Shown: positions 16,688-25,645, counted from the first letter of the stretch. The stretch is DNA of 64,000 nt from Neobacillus piezotolerans (GCF_003362805.1 NZ_QNQT01000001.1:868001-932000), one strand, 5' to 3'. A program made the numbers and translations. Notes: generated by a model not told the origin, from the sequence alone.

Positions 16688-17887
16688 TTGGCAAGGAAAT
16701 ATGATCTGGATTGGCTGCGTGTGCTCGCCACATTTGCCGTTTTTTCGTATCACATATTGATGTTTTTCAACCCGTGGCCGTGGCATGTGAAAAATGATGA
16801 TACGGGCTCAATTGGCGTCCTAATTGCTTCATTGGTGATTGGGATGTGGATCATGCCGTTGTTTTTCGCGATTTCGGGCATGACAACGTCGATTTCTTTT
16901 CAGAAACGCCCAGTGAAAAGTTATGTGAAAGAGAGGCTGTCCAGGCTAGGGATTCCGCTTTTATTTGGGGTGGTTGTCCTTACCCCTCCGCAGGTGTATG
17001 CGGAAAGTATCAGCCATCAGCAATTTGACAGCAGCTTCTTGGCGTTTATGGGTCATTATTTTAATGGTCCATACCTTGATATTGGCGGGGAAGGGAATTT
17101 TGCTTTCGTCGGGCTTCATCTCTGGTATTTACTTGTCCTGCTCGTTTTTACCTTTGTAACATTGCCTCTCTTTAAGAGGATACCTGCCAAGAAAGACAGA
17201 AGTATTCCGGCGGTCGGCCTTTTGCTTTTCGCGGTTTTGCCATTGGCAGCGGCAGCATCACTAGTGGACATTGTGAATCTAGGCGGATACGATATCGCTT
17301 TTTATCTGGTTATCTTTTTATATGGCTATTATTATTTTTCAACAGAATCATTTGTGAGGATCACTGAAAAACATTTTGTCCTGAATATCCTTGTGGCGGT
17401 TTTGGCAACTAGTCTATATATCCTTTTATATATGCAGTCCTTATATGGCGGTGGATTTTCTGAACGGCTCGCGTTCTGGGGAACCAAAGCTGCCGCGAGC
17501 TATTTCACTATGATGGTGTTCTTTACGCTTGCCCGAAGGCATCTAACGGGAAAGAACAAATTCCTTGTATACTGAAATGAAGCATCCATGCCGTTTTATG
17601 TCCTTCATCAGCCGGTCATTGTCGGAATCGGCATCTTTCTTGCCGATTTAGGCTTAGGACTTGGCCTGAAACTGCCCGTGTTGGCAGTAGGGGCCTTCGC
17701 CATTATCATGGCCATCTACCACTTTGCTGTAAGAAGAATCAATATCCTCCGACTCTTGCTTGGCATGAAGGGGAAGCAAACGGGAGATACCCTCTTTAAG
17801 CCTGCTGCAGGGAGATTGGAAAATGATTGGCGGTGGTTCCGAGTCTGGTTTGTTATATTAAAGTTAATAGCAGGTAAGGGGGAGTAA
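16688..17887 (+). pseudogene. Membrane acyltransferase (acyltransferase-3 family) interrupted by in-frame UGA
   Basis: The frame starts at TTG 16688 (AGGGGGGG site) and reads a typical acyltransferase-3 start (KYDLDWLRVLATFAVFSYHI). It continues through about nine helices to a TGA at 17573-17575 (..NKFLVY*), then goes on in the same frame (NEASMPFYVLHQPVIVGIGI) to a TAA at 17885. The part after the stop is the conserved last helices of the family, so the gene is one unit of ~400 codons cut by one stop. Such enzymes O-acylate sugars or cell-wall polymers. The stop is most likely a recent nonsense mutation. Readthrough as selenocysteine is possible in principle because selB is present, but unlikely in this family. 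Confidence 0.85.
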
Positions 17888-17888
17888 A

Positions 17889-18221
17889 TTGAAGGGTAAA
17901 AAGATGATCATCTTTCTGGTGGCACTTGTCGTGGAAGTAATTATTACATACGCGGTTGCAGCGAAATTTTCGGTCCGTTTTATTGAAGTCATGTTTTTCA
18001 TCGGCCTTGCCTTTACGGCCCTGTCTTTTTATTTTTCGAGCAGCGGTGGAACTACATCCGATTTTGGAAACTTGTCCACGAGCGCCCAGACCGGCCTGAT
18101 TCAAAAGAGGCAGGAGTTCATATTCAGGAGGGGGCCAATCTTTACTGCCTCGGCACTCTTTATGGGTATCGGCCTGATTTTCTTTATTTTGCTGGTTTCG
18201 GGTAAAATACCGCCTGCTTAA
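17889..18221 (+). CDS. DUF3899-like membrane protein
   Basis: This 110-residue protein starts at TTG 17889 after AAGGGGGAG; the site lies inside the end of the acyltransferase frame, so the genes are coupled. Three hydrophobic helices (about 6-24, 32-50, 85-105) flank a polar loop with SSSGGTTSDFGNLSTSAQTG, the pattern of DUF3899 proteins of Bacillaceae. Function is unknown. A GC hairpin (18239-18260) and a long inverted repeat follow. Confidence 0.72.
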   Translation: MKGKKMIIFLVALVVEVIITYAVAAKFSVRFIEVMFFIGLAFTALSFYFSSSGGTTSDFGNLSTSAQTGLIQKRQEFIFRRGPIFTASALFMGIGLIFFILLVSGKIPPA

Positions 18222-18238
18222 TTGATGGCCGCCACTGA

Positions 18239-18262
18239 AGCCCGGGGGAAACTCCGGGCTAA
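18239..18262 (+). terminator. GC-rich hairpin after the DUF3899 gene
   Basis: AGCCCGGGG pairs with CCGGGCT; only AATTTT follows, so termination efficiency is uncertain. Confidence 0.55.
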
Positions 18263-18296
18263 TTTTAAAGGACTTTTTTAAATAGCTTTGTTAAAC

Positions 18297-18350
18297 AATA
18301 ATGACTTAAAACAAGGACACCATATCGGGTCCTTGTCTTAAGTCATTATT
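18297..18350. repeat. Long near-perfect inverted repeat
   Basis: Two 22-base arms (18297-18318 and 18329-18350) match at 21 of 22 positions around a 10-base spacer. It lies between convergent genes. No T run follows on either strand, so it is not a standard intrinsic terminator, though the stem is very stable. Confidence 0.8.
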
Positions 18351-18380
18351 AAAGATATGCTCACGTTGAATAAGGGCGAT

Positions 18381-18836
18381 TTAAATTAATTGCTCATTAA
18401 ACACGCTAATTGGGTGAATTTTCTCTTCTAATAAGTTATGAATTATTTGCTTCATTACCCTGTGTTCTCGTAAGTCTTTGTTTTCAAATGCTGCAAGTTC
18501 ATTTACTTTTATCCACTTGCTGTCGGAAATTACACCTTCTTCGAGATTTAGAGAACCTCCTGTAACCTCACCGACAAAATGGAATAAAATAACTTGATTG
18601 TTTGTACTACTAACAAAATTATATACACCAGTAGTACCAATTAGTTTTACATCAAACCCAGTTTCCTCTTTAGCTTCCCTCTGAGCTGAGTAGAGAATGT
18701 CCTCACCGTTTTCGACGTGACCACTTGGAAAGTTCCACTTATCAAGTGCAGTAGGTTTATTCTCTTTTATAATCAAGACTTTATCGCCATTAAAGATTGA
18801 CACACTTGCTACTAAAACGATTCCTTCTTCCGACAT
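18381..18836 (-). CDS. NUDIX hydrolase
   Basis: I start this 151-residue protein at ATG 18836 behind GGGGAGAAC; a TTG five codons earlier overlaps that site. The Nudix box is complete: GHVENGEDILYSAQREAKEE followed by TGF, with all catalytic glutamates. N-terminal SIFNGDKVLIIKENK and the C-terminal DSKWIKVNELAAFE are usual strands of the fold. It hydrolyses a nucleoside diphosphate linked to some moiety; the substrate cannot be inferred. It is monocistronic. Confidence 0.93.
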   Translation of the reverse strand: MSEEGIVLVASVSIFNGDKVLIIKENKPTALDKWNFPSGHVENGEDILYSAQREAKEETGFDVKLIGTTGVYNFVSSTNNQVILFHFVGEVTGGSLNLEEGVISDSKWIKVNELAAFENKDLREHRVMKQIIHNLLEEKIHPISVFNEQLI

Positions 18837-18903
18837 CTGAGTTCTCCCCAATTCCCTCTTAAAATTAATTTATTTCTATTATACCTGTTTAGCTTTCTTT
18901 CAA

Positions 18904-19170
18904 ATGATATTTTCTGGTAAGTGGGCAAGAGGAATTAAAAATAAATTTGTTGTAGAGATGCAAAGAAACGAAGGGCTATTTCCGGATTTCCCTATTCAAA
19001 ACACGCTAACCCAGGAGATAAGGAAGACTGCGAGTGCCAAAAATAATCCCGACTTTCTATCGCTTTGGTCCGGTCAAAGTCCAACGTTAGCCAAAAATCA
19101 AACCGTTGAATCATTAATACAAAGTATTATTGCAGAAGCAAAAAAGATAGGTTCTGTGGAGGCAAGGTAA
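18904..19170 (+). pseudogene. 3' remnant of a nitronate monooxygenase gene
   Basis: The 88-codon frame reads FSGKWARGIKNKF, PDFPIQNTLTQEIR and NNPDFLSLWSGQSPTLAK, which is the C-terminal part of 2-nitropropane dioxygenase/nitronate monooxygenase (normally ~330-360 residues). The FMN-binding barrel is missing and there is no proper ribosome site at the first ATG. The upstream sequence is unrelated. It is therefore a deletion relic. Confidence 0.75.
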
Positions 19171-19186
19171 ATTCTAAAATACATCC

Positions 19187-19216
19187 AAAACCTAGCCCCA
19201 AAAGCTAGGTTTTATG
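19187..19216 (+). terminator. Terminator after the monooxygenase remnant
   Basis: AAAACCTAGC (19187-19196) pairs with GCTAGGTTTT (19204-19213), then ATGTTTT. Confidence 0.8.
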
Positions 19217-19301
19217 TTTTAAGAGGAAAGCTTTTTTTAAAATACCATGTCCATTCCAGCCTTCCAATCCCTATATAAAGGGTGAAAGGAGGTGATGGAC
19301 A

Positions 19302-19520
19302 ATGGCACAGGCACTGCTGGCTGATTCTAAACTGCGCCTCGTTTTTGAAACAGGCGTGAATGAAAAGGGGGAACCGATTTTTAAGTCGAAAACGTTCAGC
19401 AATCTGAAGACGGAGGCAACTCCAAACCAGATGCACCAGGCCGCCTCGGCGATCTCCGCCCTATGCGCGGACCCATTAAGCGTTGTTGAACGGAACGACC
19501 GCTCCGAAATCCTCGGTTAA
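19302..19520 (+). CDS. DUF1659 protein
   Basis: This 72-residue protein begins at ATG after a strong GAAAGGAGGTGAT. Typical DUF1659 features are LRLVFETGVNEKGEPIFKSK, the TEATPNQMHQAASAISALC stretch and a final VVERNDRSEI. It is a small soluble beta/alpha protein of unknown role. It is the first of three genes (DUF1659, DUF2922, YvrJ) that occur together in many Bacillaceae, which points to a shared but unknown function. Confidence 0.88.
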   Translation: MAQALLADSKLRLVFETGVNEKGEPIFKSKTFSNLKTEATPNQMHQAASAISALCADPLSVVERNDRSEILG

Positions 19521-19557
19521 TTTGTAAAAAATTAAAATAGGCGGGAGGTGATCTAGG

Positions 19558-19776
19558 ATGGCCAAAACACTGGAGCTAAGCTTTATGACGGAAGCAGGCA
19601 AGGTTTCGAGGCTGACAATCGATAACCCGAAGGAACCAATCGATCCGGCAGTTGTCAAATTATCGATGCAGCAAATCATTGCGTCAGGCATTTTTGCAAC
19701 GCCTAACGGTAATTACACCGCAGTTGAAGGGGCTAGGGTAATCGAACGCAATGTAACCGACTACGAAATCGTGTAA
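19558..19776 (+). CDS. DUF2922 protein
   Basis: This 72-residue protein starts at ATG behind GGGAGGTGATC. DUF2922 marks are KTLELSFMTEAGKVSRLTID, the DPAVVKLSMQQIIASGIF helix and a final VIERNVTDYEIV. Soluble, with no catalytic residues evident. It lies 37 bases after the DUF1659 gene; its end (RNVTDYEI) is similar to the end of that protein (RNDRSEIL), suggesting the two may be distant paralogues. Confidence 0.88.
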   Translation: MAKTLELSFMTEAGKVSRLTIDNPKEPIDPAVVKLSMQQIIASGIFATPNGNYTAVEGARVIERNVTDYEIV

Positions 19777-19786
19777 TAAAGGAGGG

Positions 19787-19819
19787 AGCCGGTTTCGAAA
19801 TGGAGCCGGCTTCTTTTTT
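19787..19819 (+). terminator. Terminator after DUF2922
   Basis: AGCCGG (19787-19792) with inner TTTC/GAAA pairs with CCGGCT (19806-19811), followed by TCTTTTTT. The YvrJ gene lies beyond it, so read-through or its own promoter is needed. Confidence 0.7.
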
Positions 19820-19869
19820 GAAGAAATGTGAGTTTCGTTATACAAAAAAGAGGGAATGGAGGTAGGCAA

Positions 19870-20013
19870 ATGGATCAGATAATCCCGATTATTAGCGAAG
19901 TCGGCTTTCCAATCGCGGTAACGCTATACCTGCTGTACCGGATTGAAACACGCCTCGACCTGGTCGTCCAGTCGATCCAAGACTTGCCGCAAATGCTCAG
20001 CGACCGCCTCTAA
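19870..20013 (+). CDS. YvrJ-family small membrane protein
   Basis: This 47-residue protein starts at ATG 19870 behind GGAGGTAGG; longer frames upstream lack a site. It has one membrane helix near the N-terminus (EVGFPIAVTLYLLYRIETRL) and a short charged cytosolic tail, the standard YvrJ pattern. Its function is unknown. It completes the DUF1659/DUF2922/YvrJ trio and could serve as the membrane anchor of that group (inference). Confidence 0.85.
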   Translation: MDQIIPIISEVGFPIAVTLYLLYRIETRLDLVVQSIQDLPQMLSDRL

Positions 20014-20035
20014 AGGCTGATAAATCACCTACAAT

Positions 20036-20064
20036 TTTACATTACTGAAGGAATATGGTATAGT
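20036..20064 (+). promoter_or_regulatory. Promoter of the cold-shock gene
   Basis: TTTACA (20036-20041), 17-base spacer, TATAGT (20059-20064) preceded by an extended TGG. A second TATAAT sits at 20066. The ~110-base leader before the start codon is typical of csp mRNAs. Confidence 0.7.
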
Positions 20065-20179
20065 TTATAATGCCGTTAAACGGTTTGGCGCTTCGGAATA
20101 TGGATTTCGCGGCACGCTGAAAAGTCTGATGGCGAAATTAACACGTGGCCCCATTTGGCCAATAGGAGGATTTTGTTAC

Positions 20180-20380
20180 ATGAAAAACGGTAAAGTTAAA
20201 TGGTTTAACGCAGAAAAAGGTTTTGGCTTCATCGAGACAGAGGATGGCAACGACGTATTCGTGCACTTCTCTGCAATCCAATCCGAAGGCTTTAAATCCC
20301 TTGAGGAAGGCCAGGAAGTTTCTTTCGAAGTTGTCGAAGGAGCACGAGGCCCTCAGGCAGCCAACGTAACGAAATTATAA
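20180..20380 (+). CDS. Cold-shock protein (Csp)
   Basis: This 66-residue protein starts at ATG 20180 with an ideal AGGAGGA. It is a single OB-fold cold-shock domain with both RNA-binding motifs ([16 protein letters not shown]) and the final [11 protein letters not shown]. It binds single-stranded RNA and acts as an RNA chaperone. The long structured leader may give cold-induced translation. It closely resembles Bacillus CspB/CspD; which one is not resolved. Confidence 0.96.
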   Translation: MKNGKVKWFNAEKGFGFIETEDGNDVFVHFSAIQSEGFKSLEEGQEVSFEVVEGARGPQAANVTKL

Positions 20381-20398
20381 TAGCCAGACCCAATAAGG

Positions 20399-20429
20399 AA
20401 CAGCCAGGCCGAGCGCCCGGCTGTTTTTG
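20399..20429 (+). terminator. Terminator of the cold-shock gene
   Basis: AACAGCC (20399-20405) pairs with GGCTGTT (20419-20425), with more GC pairs inside and TTTTT after. Confidence 0.85.
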
Positions 20430-20604
20430 TATGGAAAAAATTCATAAGCGGAAGGCCAGTGCTTCCCTTCGTGGTATAATTTGGATAAACAAATTATCCT
20501 AACTCGACAGAATCCTCGGAAATACCTAATTTTGGTTTTGTAAGCAGTGTGGAGTATTGTCTTATAATGATAGAATACAAGAAATTATTTAAGAGGTGGG
20601 GAAT

Positions 20605-21753
20605 ATGAAGTTTATTCATACGGCGGATTGGCATCTTGGCAAACTTGTCCACGGCGTATACATGACCGGCCATCAGCGGGAGGCGCTAGACCAATTCGTC
20701 CAACTGGTCGAAGAGGAAAAGCCGGATGCCGTTGTAATTGCGGGTGATTTGTACGACAGGTCCGTTCCGCCAGTCGAAGCGGTCAATTTACTGGACGAAA
20801 TGCTTTTTAAACTGAATGTCGAGTTGAAAACGCCGATTGTGTCGATCGCCGGGAACCATGACAGCGCTGATCGCCTCTCATTCGGTAGTTCATGGTACAG
20901 GCACAGCCACTTTTATTTAAGCGGGAAACTGACCGATAGCTTTAAACCTGTACATATCAATGGCGTTAATTTTTACCTTGTCCCTTATGCTGAACCCGGG
21001 GCGGTCAAAGAATTACTTGATGACCATTCAATCCATACCCATCACGATGCAATGAAGGCGCTCGTCGGAAGGATTGAGGAAGAACTCAACCCGAAAGAGC
21101 CGAATGTGTTTGTCGGACATGCCTTCGTGACCGGCGGGGAAACTTGCGAATCCGAGCGGCTTTTGTCCGTGGGTGCTTCCGGCTCTGTCGGCGCGGAGTT
21201 GTTTGCTCCATTCTCCTACACCGCGCTTGGCCATCTTCATAGCCCAAATGCGATTCGCCATGAGACGATTAAATATTCGGGATCACTATTAAAATATTCT
21301 TTTTCCGAAGCGAAGCATAGAAAGTCCGTTTCGATCATTGAGATGGAGGACAATGGCACCTTCACCATCCGTGAACGGAATCTAACACCTTCAAAAGATA
21401 TGCGCGAGCTTGAAGGCTATCTGGATGAACTGCTCGACACATCTTTTTATGAAAAACAGAAGTGTGATGACTATCTGAAAGTGACTCTTCTTGATGAAGG
21501 GGCGATTCTCGACCCGATGGGCAAGCTGCGCCAGGTTTACCCATATGTCATGCATCTCGAAAGGAAAGCCGACCTCGCCGACCAAAGGCGGAATCAAGGT
21601 TTTTCAATCGGCGACAGCCAAAAAAAGAAATCCGAACTTGATTTGTTTGAGCAATTTTACAAGGAAATGACCGCCCAGGATTTTACCGATGAGAAAAAAT
21701 CGGTTGTAGCCGGCGTCATCGAAACCGCTGTTAAGGAGGAAATGCCAGTATGA
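20605..21753 (+). CDS. sbcD: DNA repair exonuclease subunit SbcD
   Basis: I start this 382-residue protein at ATG 20605 (AGAGGTGGGG site). It is a calcineurin-like Mre11-type phosphoesterase: HTADWHLGK, AGDLYDRS, AGNHDSADR, FVGHAFVTGG and LGHLHSPN carry the metal ligands. With SbcC it opens hairpins and degrades DNA ends. The gene ends in an ATGA overlap with sbcC, so the complex is made stoichiometrically. Confidence 0.97.
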   Translation: MKFIHTADWHLGKLVHGVYMTGHQREALDQFVQLVEEEKPDAVVIAGDLYDRSVPPVEAVNLLDEMLFKLNVELKTPIVSIAGNHDSADRLSFGSSWYRHSHFYLSGKLTDSFKPVHINGVNFYLVPYAEPGAVKELLDDHSIHTHHDAMKALVGRIEEELNPKEPNVFVGHAFVTGGETCESERLLSVGASGSVGAELFAPFSYTALGHLHSPNAIRHETIKYSGSLLKYSFSEAKHRKSVSIIEMEDNGTFTIRERNLTPSKDMRELEGYLDELLDTSFYEKQKCDDYLKVTLLDEGAILDPMGKLRQVYPYVMHLERKADLADQRRNQGFSIGDSQKKKSELDLFEQFYKEMTAQDFTDEKKSVVAGVIETAVKEEMPV

Positions 21754-24700
21754 GGCCGATTACGTTGACAATGCAGGCTTTCGGGCCTTATGCGGGCACG
21801 GAAACAATCCATTTCTCTTCGCTCGGCAACAGGACGATGTTTGTTATTTCCGGAAAAACCGGATCCGGCAAAACAACGATTTTCGATGCAATCAGCTATG
21901 CGATTTACGGGAAAGCAAGTGGCGAGGACAGGACCGGGGCCGATTTGCGGAGCCAGTTTGCCAAGGATGATGTTATAACGGAGGTTTCCCTCGAATTTTC
22001 GCTGCGGGACAAGCGCTACATTATCGTCCGCACGCCCCAGCAGGAAAGGCGGAAGGAACGTGGCGAGGGGACAAGGACGCTTCCGGCGACTGCCACCCTC
22101 TATATGGTCGACGGGCAGGGCCGCCAGCAGCTTCTCGCGTCTAAAGTGACCGAGGTAGAAGAACGGATTAAGGAAATCATGTTGATTGACAGCAATCAGT
22201 TCAGGCAAATCCTGATGATTCCGCAAGGTGAATTCCGTAAATTGCTGACGTCCGACAGCAAGGACAAGGAAGTCATCCTCCAGCGCCTTTTCCACACGCA
22301 AATCTACAAGCTCGTCGAGGAAAAACTTCGGAATGAAGCCCAGGATTTGAAAAAGAAAGTCGAAGACAGGATTGCAAAAAGAAGCGATGAACTGAAACGG
22401 ATTCAGGCATCTTTCAACGAGGAATTGATTGCCCTCTTGGAAGCCGGAAGTGTAAACGACAACCTTATTCTTCCGATGCTTGCGGATGAAATCAGCGAAA
22501 TGGCGGCGGAGATCGATGTTCTCACGGAAAGGGTATCTGCCAAACGGGAAGAACAGGACAAGCTGAAGCAGCACTATTTTGCGGCGGAGGCTATTTTGAA
22601 GCAGTTCCGGGACAAGGAAGCGCTTGAAGCGAAGAAGCAAATGCTTGAAAGCCGGAAGGACCTTTTCCTTGAAAAAGAAAAGCAGAATGCCCTTGCAAGG
22701 AAGGCGGCGCTGCTTGCTTCGCAGGAGGAGCTTTGCCACCGTTTGAAAAAAGAAGTCGATGGCGCGCGGGTGTCCGTTTCAGGTCTTGAGGAAAGCCTGA
22801 AACGCCTAATGGAATTGAAGGCAGCTAGGGAAAGGGAGTACGAGCTAGAAAAAAATCGGGAGAAGGAACGCCAGGATCTTCTGGAACAGGCAAACAAGCT
22901 TTTGAACATGAAAGACGATGTGCATTCCTTCGCGGACGTCCAGGAGAATCTCTCAAGGGCAGAGTCAATGCTCGAGCAGAAAAAGTCCCGGCTCGCCGTG
23001 GTTGAATCCAGGCTCGCTGAAACCGAGCGGGAGGAAAAGGCGCTTCTTTTAAAAAAGGTTGAAATTGACCAGGCGAAAATTGCTAAGGTTGAAAATGAGC
23101 GAAGCTTCGAGAAAGTGGAAAACACGCTTGGTTTGCTTGTGAAACTTGAGGGACTGAAGGGTAGGTCCGCTCAGGCATCCTCTGAACTGGAAAGGAAAAA
23201 GACAGCCTTCGTGTCAGCGGAAAACGGATTCCTTGAAGCAAGGCGGCTTGTTGAGCAGCTTGAAGAGAGATGGCTGAAGGGCCAGGCGTCAATCTTGGCT
23301 GCCACGATTGAAGCGGGTGACCCATGCCCTGTTTGCGGGTCAAACCATCACCCGGCCCCTGCGCACGGTACAGGGGAAGACATTCCGGATGAACAGGCGC
23401 TGAGGCTCGCCAAGCAGCAGGCATCCCGGGTTGAGCAGGATAAAGTGAAGGCGGAAACCGCCTATCTAGAAGCCAAATCGGCTGCGTCCAGGCTTTCGGA
23501 AGATGTTGAAGCTGCGACGAGCGAACTAGGAATAAACGCACCTGGCTTCATTTCCGAAGGCGAAGAAACTTTCCGAGTATCGCTGCTTGACGAGAAAAAG
23601 GCGCTCTCAACGGCGAAAGAACAGATTGCTTCGATTCTTTCTCAGGAAACGAATGTCGCAAAGCAGTTAAGCGGTATGGAAGAAACAAAGGGATCCATGC
23701 AGAAAGAACTTGAAGGATTGCGGGGGGAAATTGGTGACCTTTCTGTCCGCATTGCCGAGCTCAAGGTGCAGTTTAACAGGATGCTTGCCATTGTCCCTGA
23801 AGGGCTTCGCTCGGTGCCCGTGTATGAAAAAACGCTTAAAGATGTAAGGAGCCGCCACGAACAGCTAGTAAAGCAGCTTGAGCAGGCACAAAAACTTTTC
23901 CAGGATGTGGTGGAAAAATCTGGCGCAGAGGCAGCCCGTCTCGACGATGCACGGGGTTATTTTGCGAAAAAGGAGAAGGAGCTCGCCGATGAGCGTGAAA
24001 GCTTTAGGACGCAAATGTACGCGCGCGGGTTTAAAAATTATTCCGCATACGAGAGTGCAAGACTTAGGGAAGAAGAAATCGCAAGGGTTGAAGAGGAAGT
24101 AAGAACATATAACGAAGAAGTGAAGGTTTGCGCGGAGCTGCTGGCGGAGCTTTCCGCAAAACTTGCCGGCGTGCAGCCGCCGAACCTTGAAGCCATTTCC
24201 GAGGCTCTCGCAGCACTCGCTGCTGAAATCGACAGCCTCCAAAAGCGCGGAACCGACCTTTATTTGCGAAAAAACCAGAACGAGGAAATCCAGCACCGCG
24301 TTGAGGATTTGAACCGGGAAATGAAGCAGCTTGAAGAACGGTACAGCATTGTCGGGCACCTGTCCGATATCTCAAGGGGCCAGAACTCGTACCGCCTCAC
24401 ATTCGAACGCTTCGTCCTCGCCGCGTTCCTTGATGATATTTTACGGGAAGCGAACGGCAGGCTATCCAAAATGACTTCCGGCCGCTTCCAGCTCCGCAGG
24501 AAAACGGACCGCTCGAAAGGAAATGTCCAGAGCGGACTTGAACTGCTCGTTTTCGACCAGTACACTTCACAGGAGCGCCATGTAAAAACGCTCTCAGGCG
24601 GCGAAAGCTTCAAGGCTGCGTTGTCGCTTGCGCTCGGTCTCGCGGATGTCGTACAGGCGAACGCGGGCGGCGTATCACTTGAAACGATGTTCATCGACGA

Positions 24701-24887
24701 AGGGTTCGGTACGCTTGACCCCGAATCGCTCGAACAGGCAATCGACGCGCTGATTGATATCCAGTCGAGCGGCAGGTTAGTCGGCATCATCTCGCACGTA
24801 CCTGAGTTGAAAGAACGAATTGACGCCAGGCTCGAAGTAACCTCAACCCAATCCGGCAGCAAAACCGAGTTTGTGATCGGGGTATAA
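21750..24887 (+). CDS. sbcC: DNA repair exonuclease ATPase subunit SbcC
   Basis: This 1045-residue SMC-like ATPase is the Rad50 homologue. Walker A is GKTGSGKT at residues 35-42. Long coiled coils flank a zinc hook CPVC at 526-529. The signature LSGGESF is near 948 and Walker B MFIDEGFGTLD near 980. The start overlaps the sbcD stop by four bases and has AAGGAGGAAA before it. Length is the usual one for Bacillus SbcC. Confidence 0.97.
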   Translation: MRPITLTMQAFGPYAGTETIHFSSLGNRTMFVISGKTGSGKTTIFDAISYAIYGKASGEDRTGADLRSQFAKDDVITEVSLEFSLRDKRYIIVRTPQQERRKERGEGTRTLPATATLYMVDGQGRQQLLASKVTEVEERIKEIMLIDSNQFRQILMIPQGEFRKLLTSDSKDKEVILQRLFHTQIYKLVEEKLRNEAQDLKKKVEDRIAKRSDELKRIQASFNEELIALLEAGSVNDNLILPMLADEISEMAAEIDVLTERVSAKREEQDKLKQHYFAAEAILKQFRDKEALEAKKQMLESRKDLFLEKEKQNALARKAALLASQEELCHRLKKEVDGARVSVSGLEESLKRLMELKAAREREYELEKNREKERQDLLEQANKLLNMKDDVHSFADVQENLSRAESMLEQKKSRLAVVESRLAETEREEKALLLKKVEIDQAKIAKVENERSFEKVENTLGLLVKLEGLKGRSAQASSELERKKTAFVSAENGFLEARRLVEQLEERWLKGQASILAATIEAGDPCPVCGSNHHPAPAHGTGEDIPDEQALRLAKQQASRVEQDKVKAETAYLEAKSAASRLSEDVEAATSELGINAPGFISEGEETFRVSLLDEKKALSTAKEQIASILSQETNVAKQLSGMEETKGSMQKELEGLRGEIGDLSVRIAELKVQFNRMLAIVPEGLRSVPVYEKTLKDVRSRHEQLVKQLEQAQKLFQDVVEKSGAEAARLDDARGYFAKKEKELADERESFRTQMYARGFKNYSAYESARLREEEIARVEEEVRTYNEEVKVCAELLAELSAKLAGVQPPNLEAISEALAALAAEIDSLQKRGTDLYLRKNQNEEIQHRVEDLNREMKQLEERYSIVGHLSDISRGQNSYRLTFERFVLAAFLDDILREANGRLSKMTSGRFQLRRKTDRSKGNVQSGLELLVFDQYTSQERHVKTLSGGESFKAALSLALGLADVVQANAGGVSLETMFIDEGFGTLDPESLEQAIDALIDIQSSGRLVGIISHVPELKERIDARLEVTSTQSGSKTEFVIGV

Positions 24888-24907
24888 TAAGGAATAAATT
24901 AAAAGAT

Positions 24908-24948
24908 GAAGACCGTTTCAAAGGGTTTCCGGCCTCGAAACGGTCTTC
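24908..24948. terminator. Hairpin after sbcDC
   Basis: GAAGACCGTTTC (24908-24919) pairs perfectly with GAAACGGTCTTC (24937-24948). It lies between convergent genes and lacks a long T run. The AAGACCGTTTC half also appears twice at 43970-44020. Confidence 0.6.
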
Positions 24949-25027
24949 ACTCTATTGCTAACATCGATAAATCCTCGAACTGGTTCTTCCAAACTGGCTT
25001 TTCATTAAATTGCCCTTCAAATTCTCA

Positions 25028-25507
25028 TCATCGGCAGGCAGTTTCAAACTCCTGGATAGTTCTCCGTTTGTCATCGCTTGATTCACTATAATTTCCATTT
25101 GTATACAGACCGATTACTTTACGCCAAAATGCCTTTGCCGGGCCGTTGGCTTCGATTTGTGTAATCCGCCACTTGCCGGGAAACATCGCGAATAATTTTA
25201 CAGCAGCCTGCCTCCCGTATCCAAAGCCATTGTATTTCCGGATGACGTGGAACTCCTCGATTGAATTTGGACGTCCTTCATTCCCTGTTGCAACAAGAGC
25301 GAACCCTATAAGTTCCTCGCCAAGTTTAATGAAAAATGGATGGCGGCAGGGGTCATCCCAATAAGCTGATAAGTCAAAATGCCTGTATGTTCCGTCTGGT
25401 TCCAATTTGATTTCGGGCTTCAATGCCGCGAATTCGTAAATGTAAAATTGCATTAAATGATGGAGCGTTTCTTCTTTTATTTTTTCTACTCTAACAAGAT
25501 TGACCAT
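25028..25507 (-). CDS. GNAT-family N-acetyltransferase
   Basis: This 159-residue single GNAT domain includes ELIGFALVATGN (beta 3-4), IEEFHVIRKYNGFGYGRQAA (acetyl-CoA pyrophosphate loop, R/K-x-x-G-x-G-x-A-like) and GPAKAFWRKVIG (C-terminal helix and strand). The acceptor substrate cannot be deduced. A hydrophilic KLEPDGTYRHFDLSAYWDD insert near residues 35-55 is typical of a Bacillus subgroup. It is monocistronic. Confidence 0.9.
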   Translation of the reverse strand: MVNLVRVEKIKEETLHHLMQFYIYEFAALKPEIKLEPDGTYRHFDLSAYWDDPCRHPFFIKLGEELIGFALVATGNEGRPNSIEEFHVIRKYNGFGYGRQAAVKLFAMFPGKWRITQIEANGPAKAFWRKVIGLYTNGNYSESSDDKRRTIQEFETACR

Positions 25508-25645
25508 CGATTTTCCCCCTCAATGGTTGTATTCGCCTGCCTGAAAAGAAAATCCTTCCTGGTTTGAATTTTTACAAAAACGGCTAAGTATTAAGCAACG
25601 ATGGAGATTCACATTCTGCTTCATACAATGAGAGGAGAATTCCAT

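Noticed and set aside
17573-17609. SECIS element for selenocysteine at the acyltransferase UGA
   Set aside because: The stem is only 6 bp with a 22-base loop and no SelB-type loop, and the family has no selenoproteins I know of.
21657-22739. 360-codon minus-strand frame opposite sbcDC
   Set aside because: Antisense shadow of sbcD/sbcC; it crosses the sbcD-sbcC junction and has no start site.
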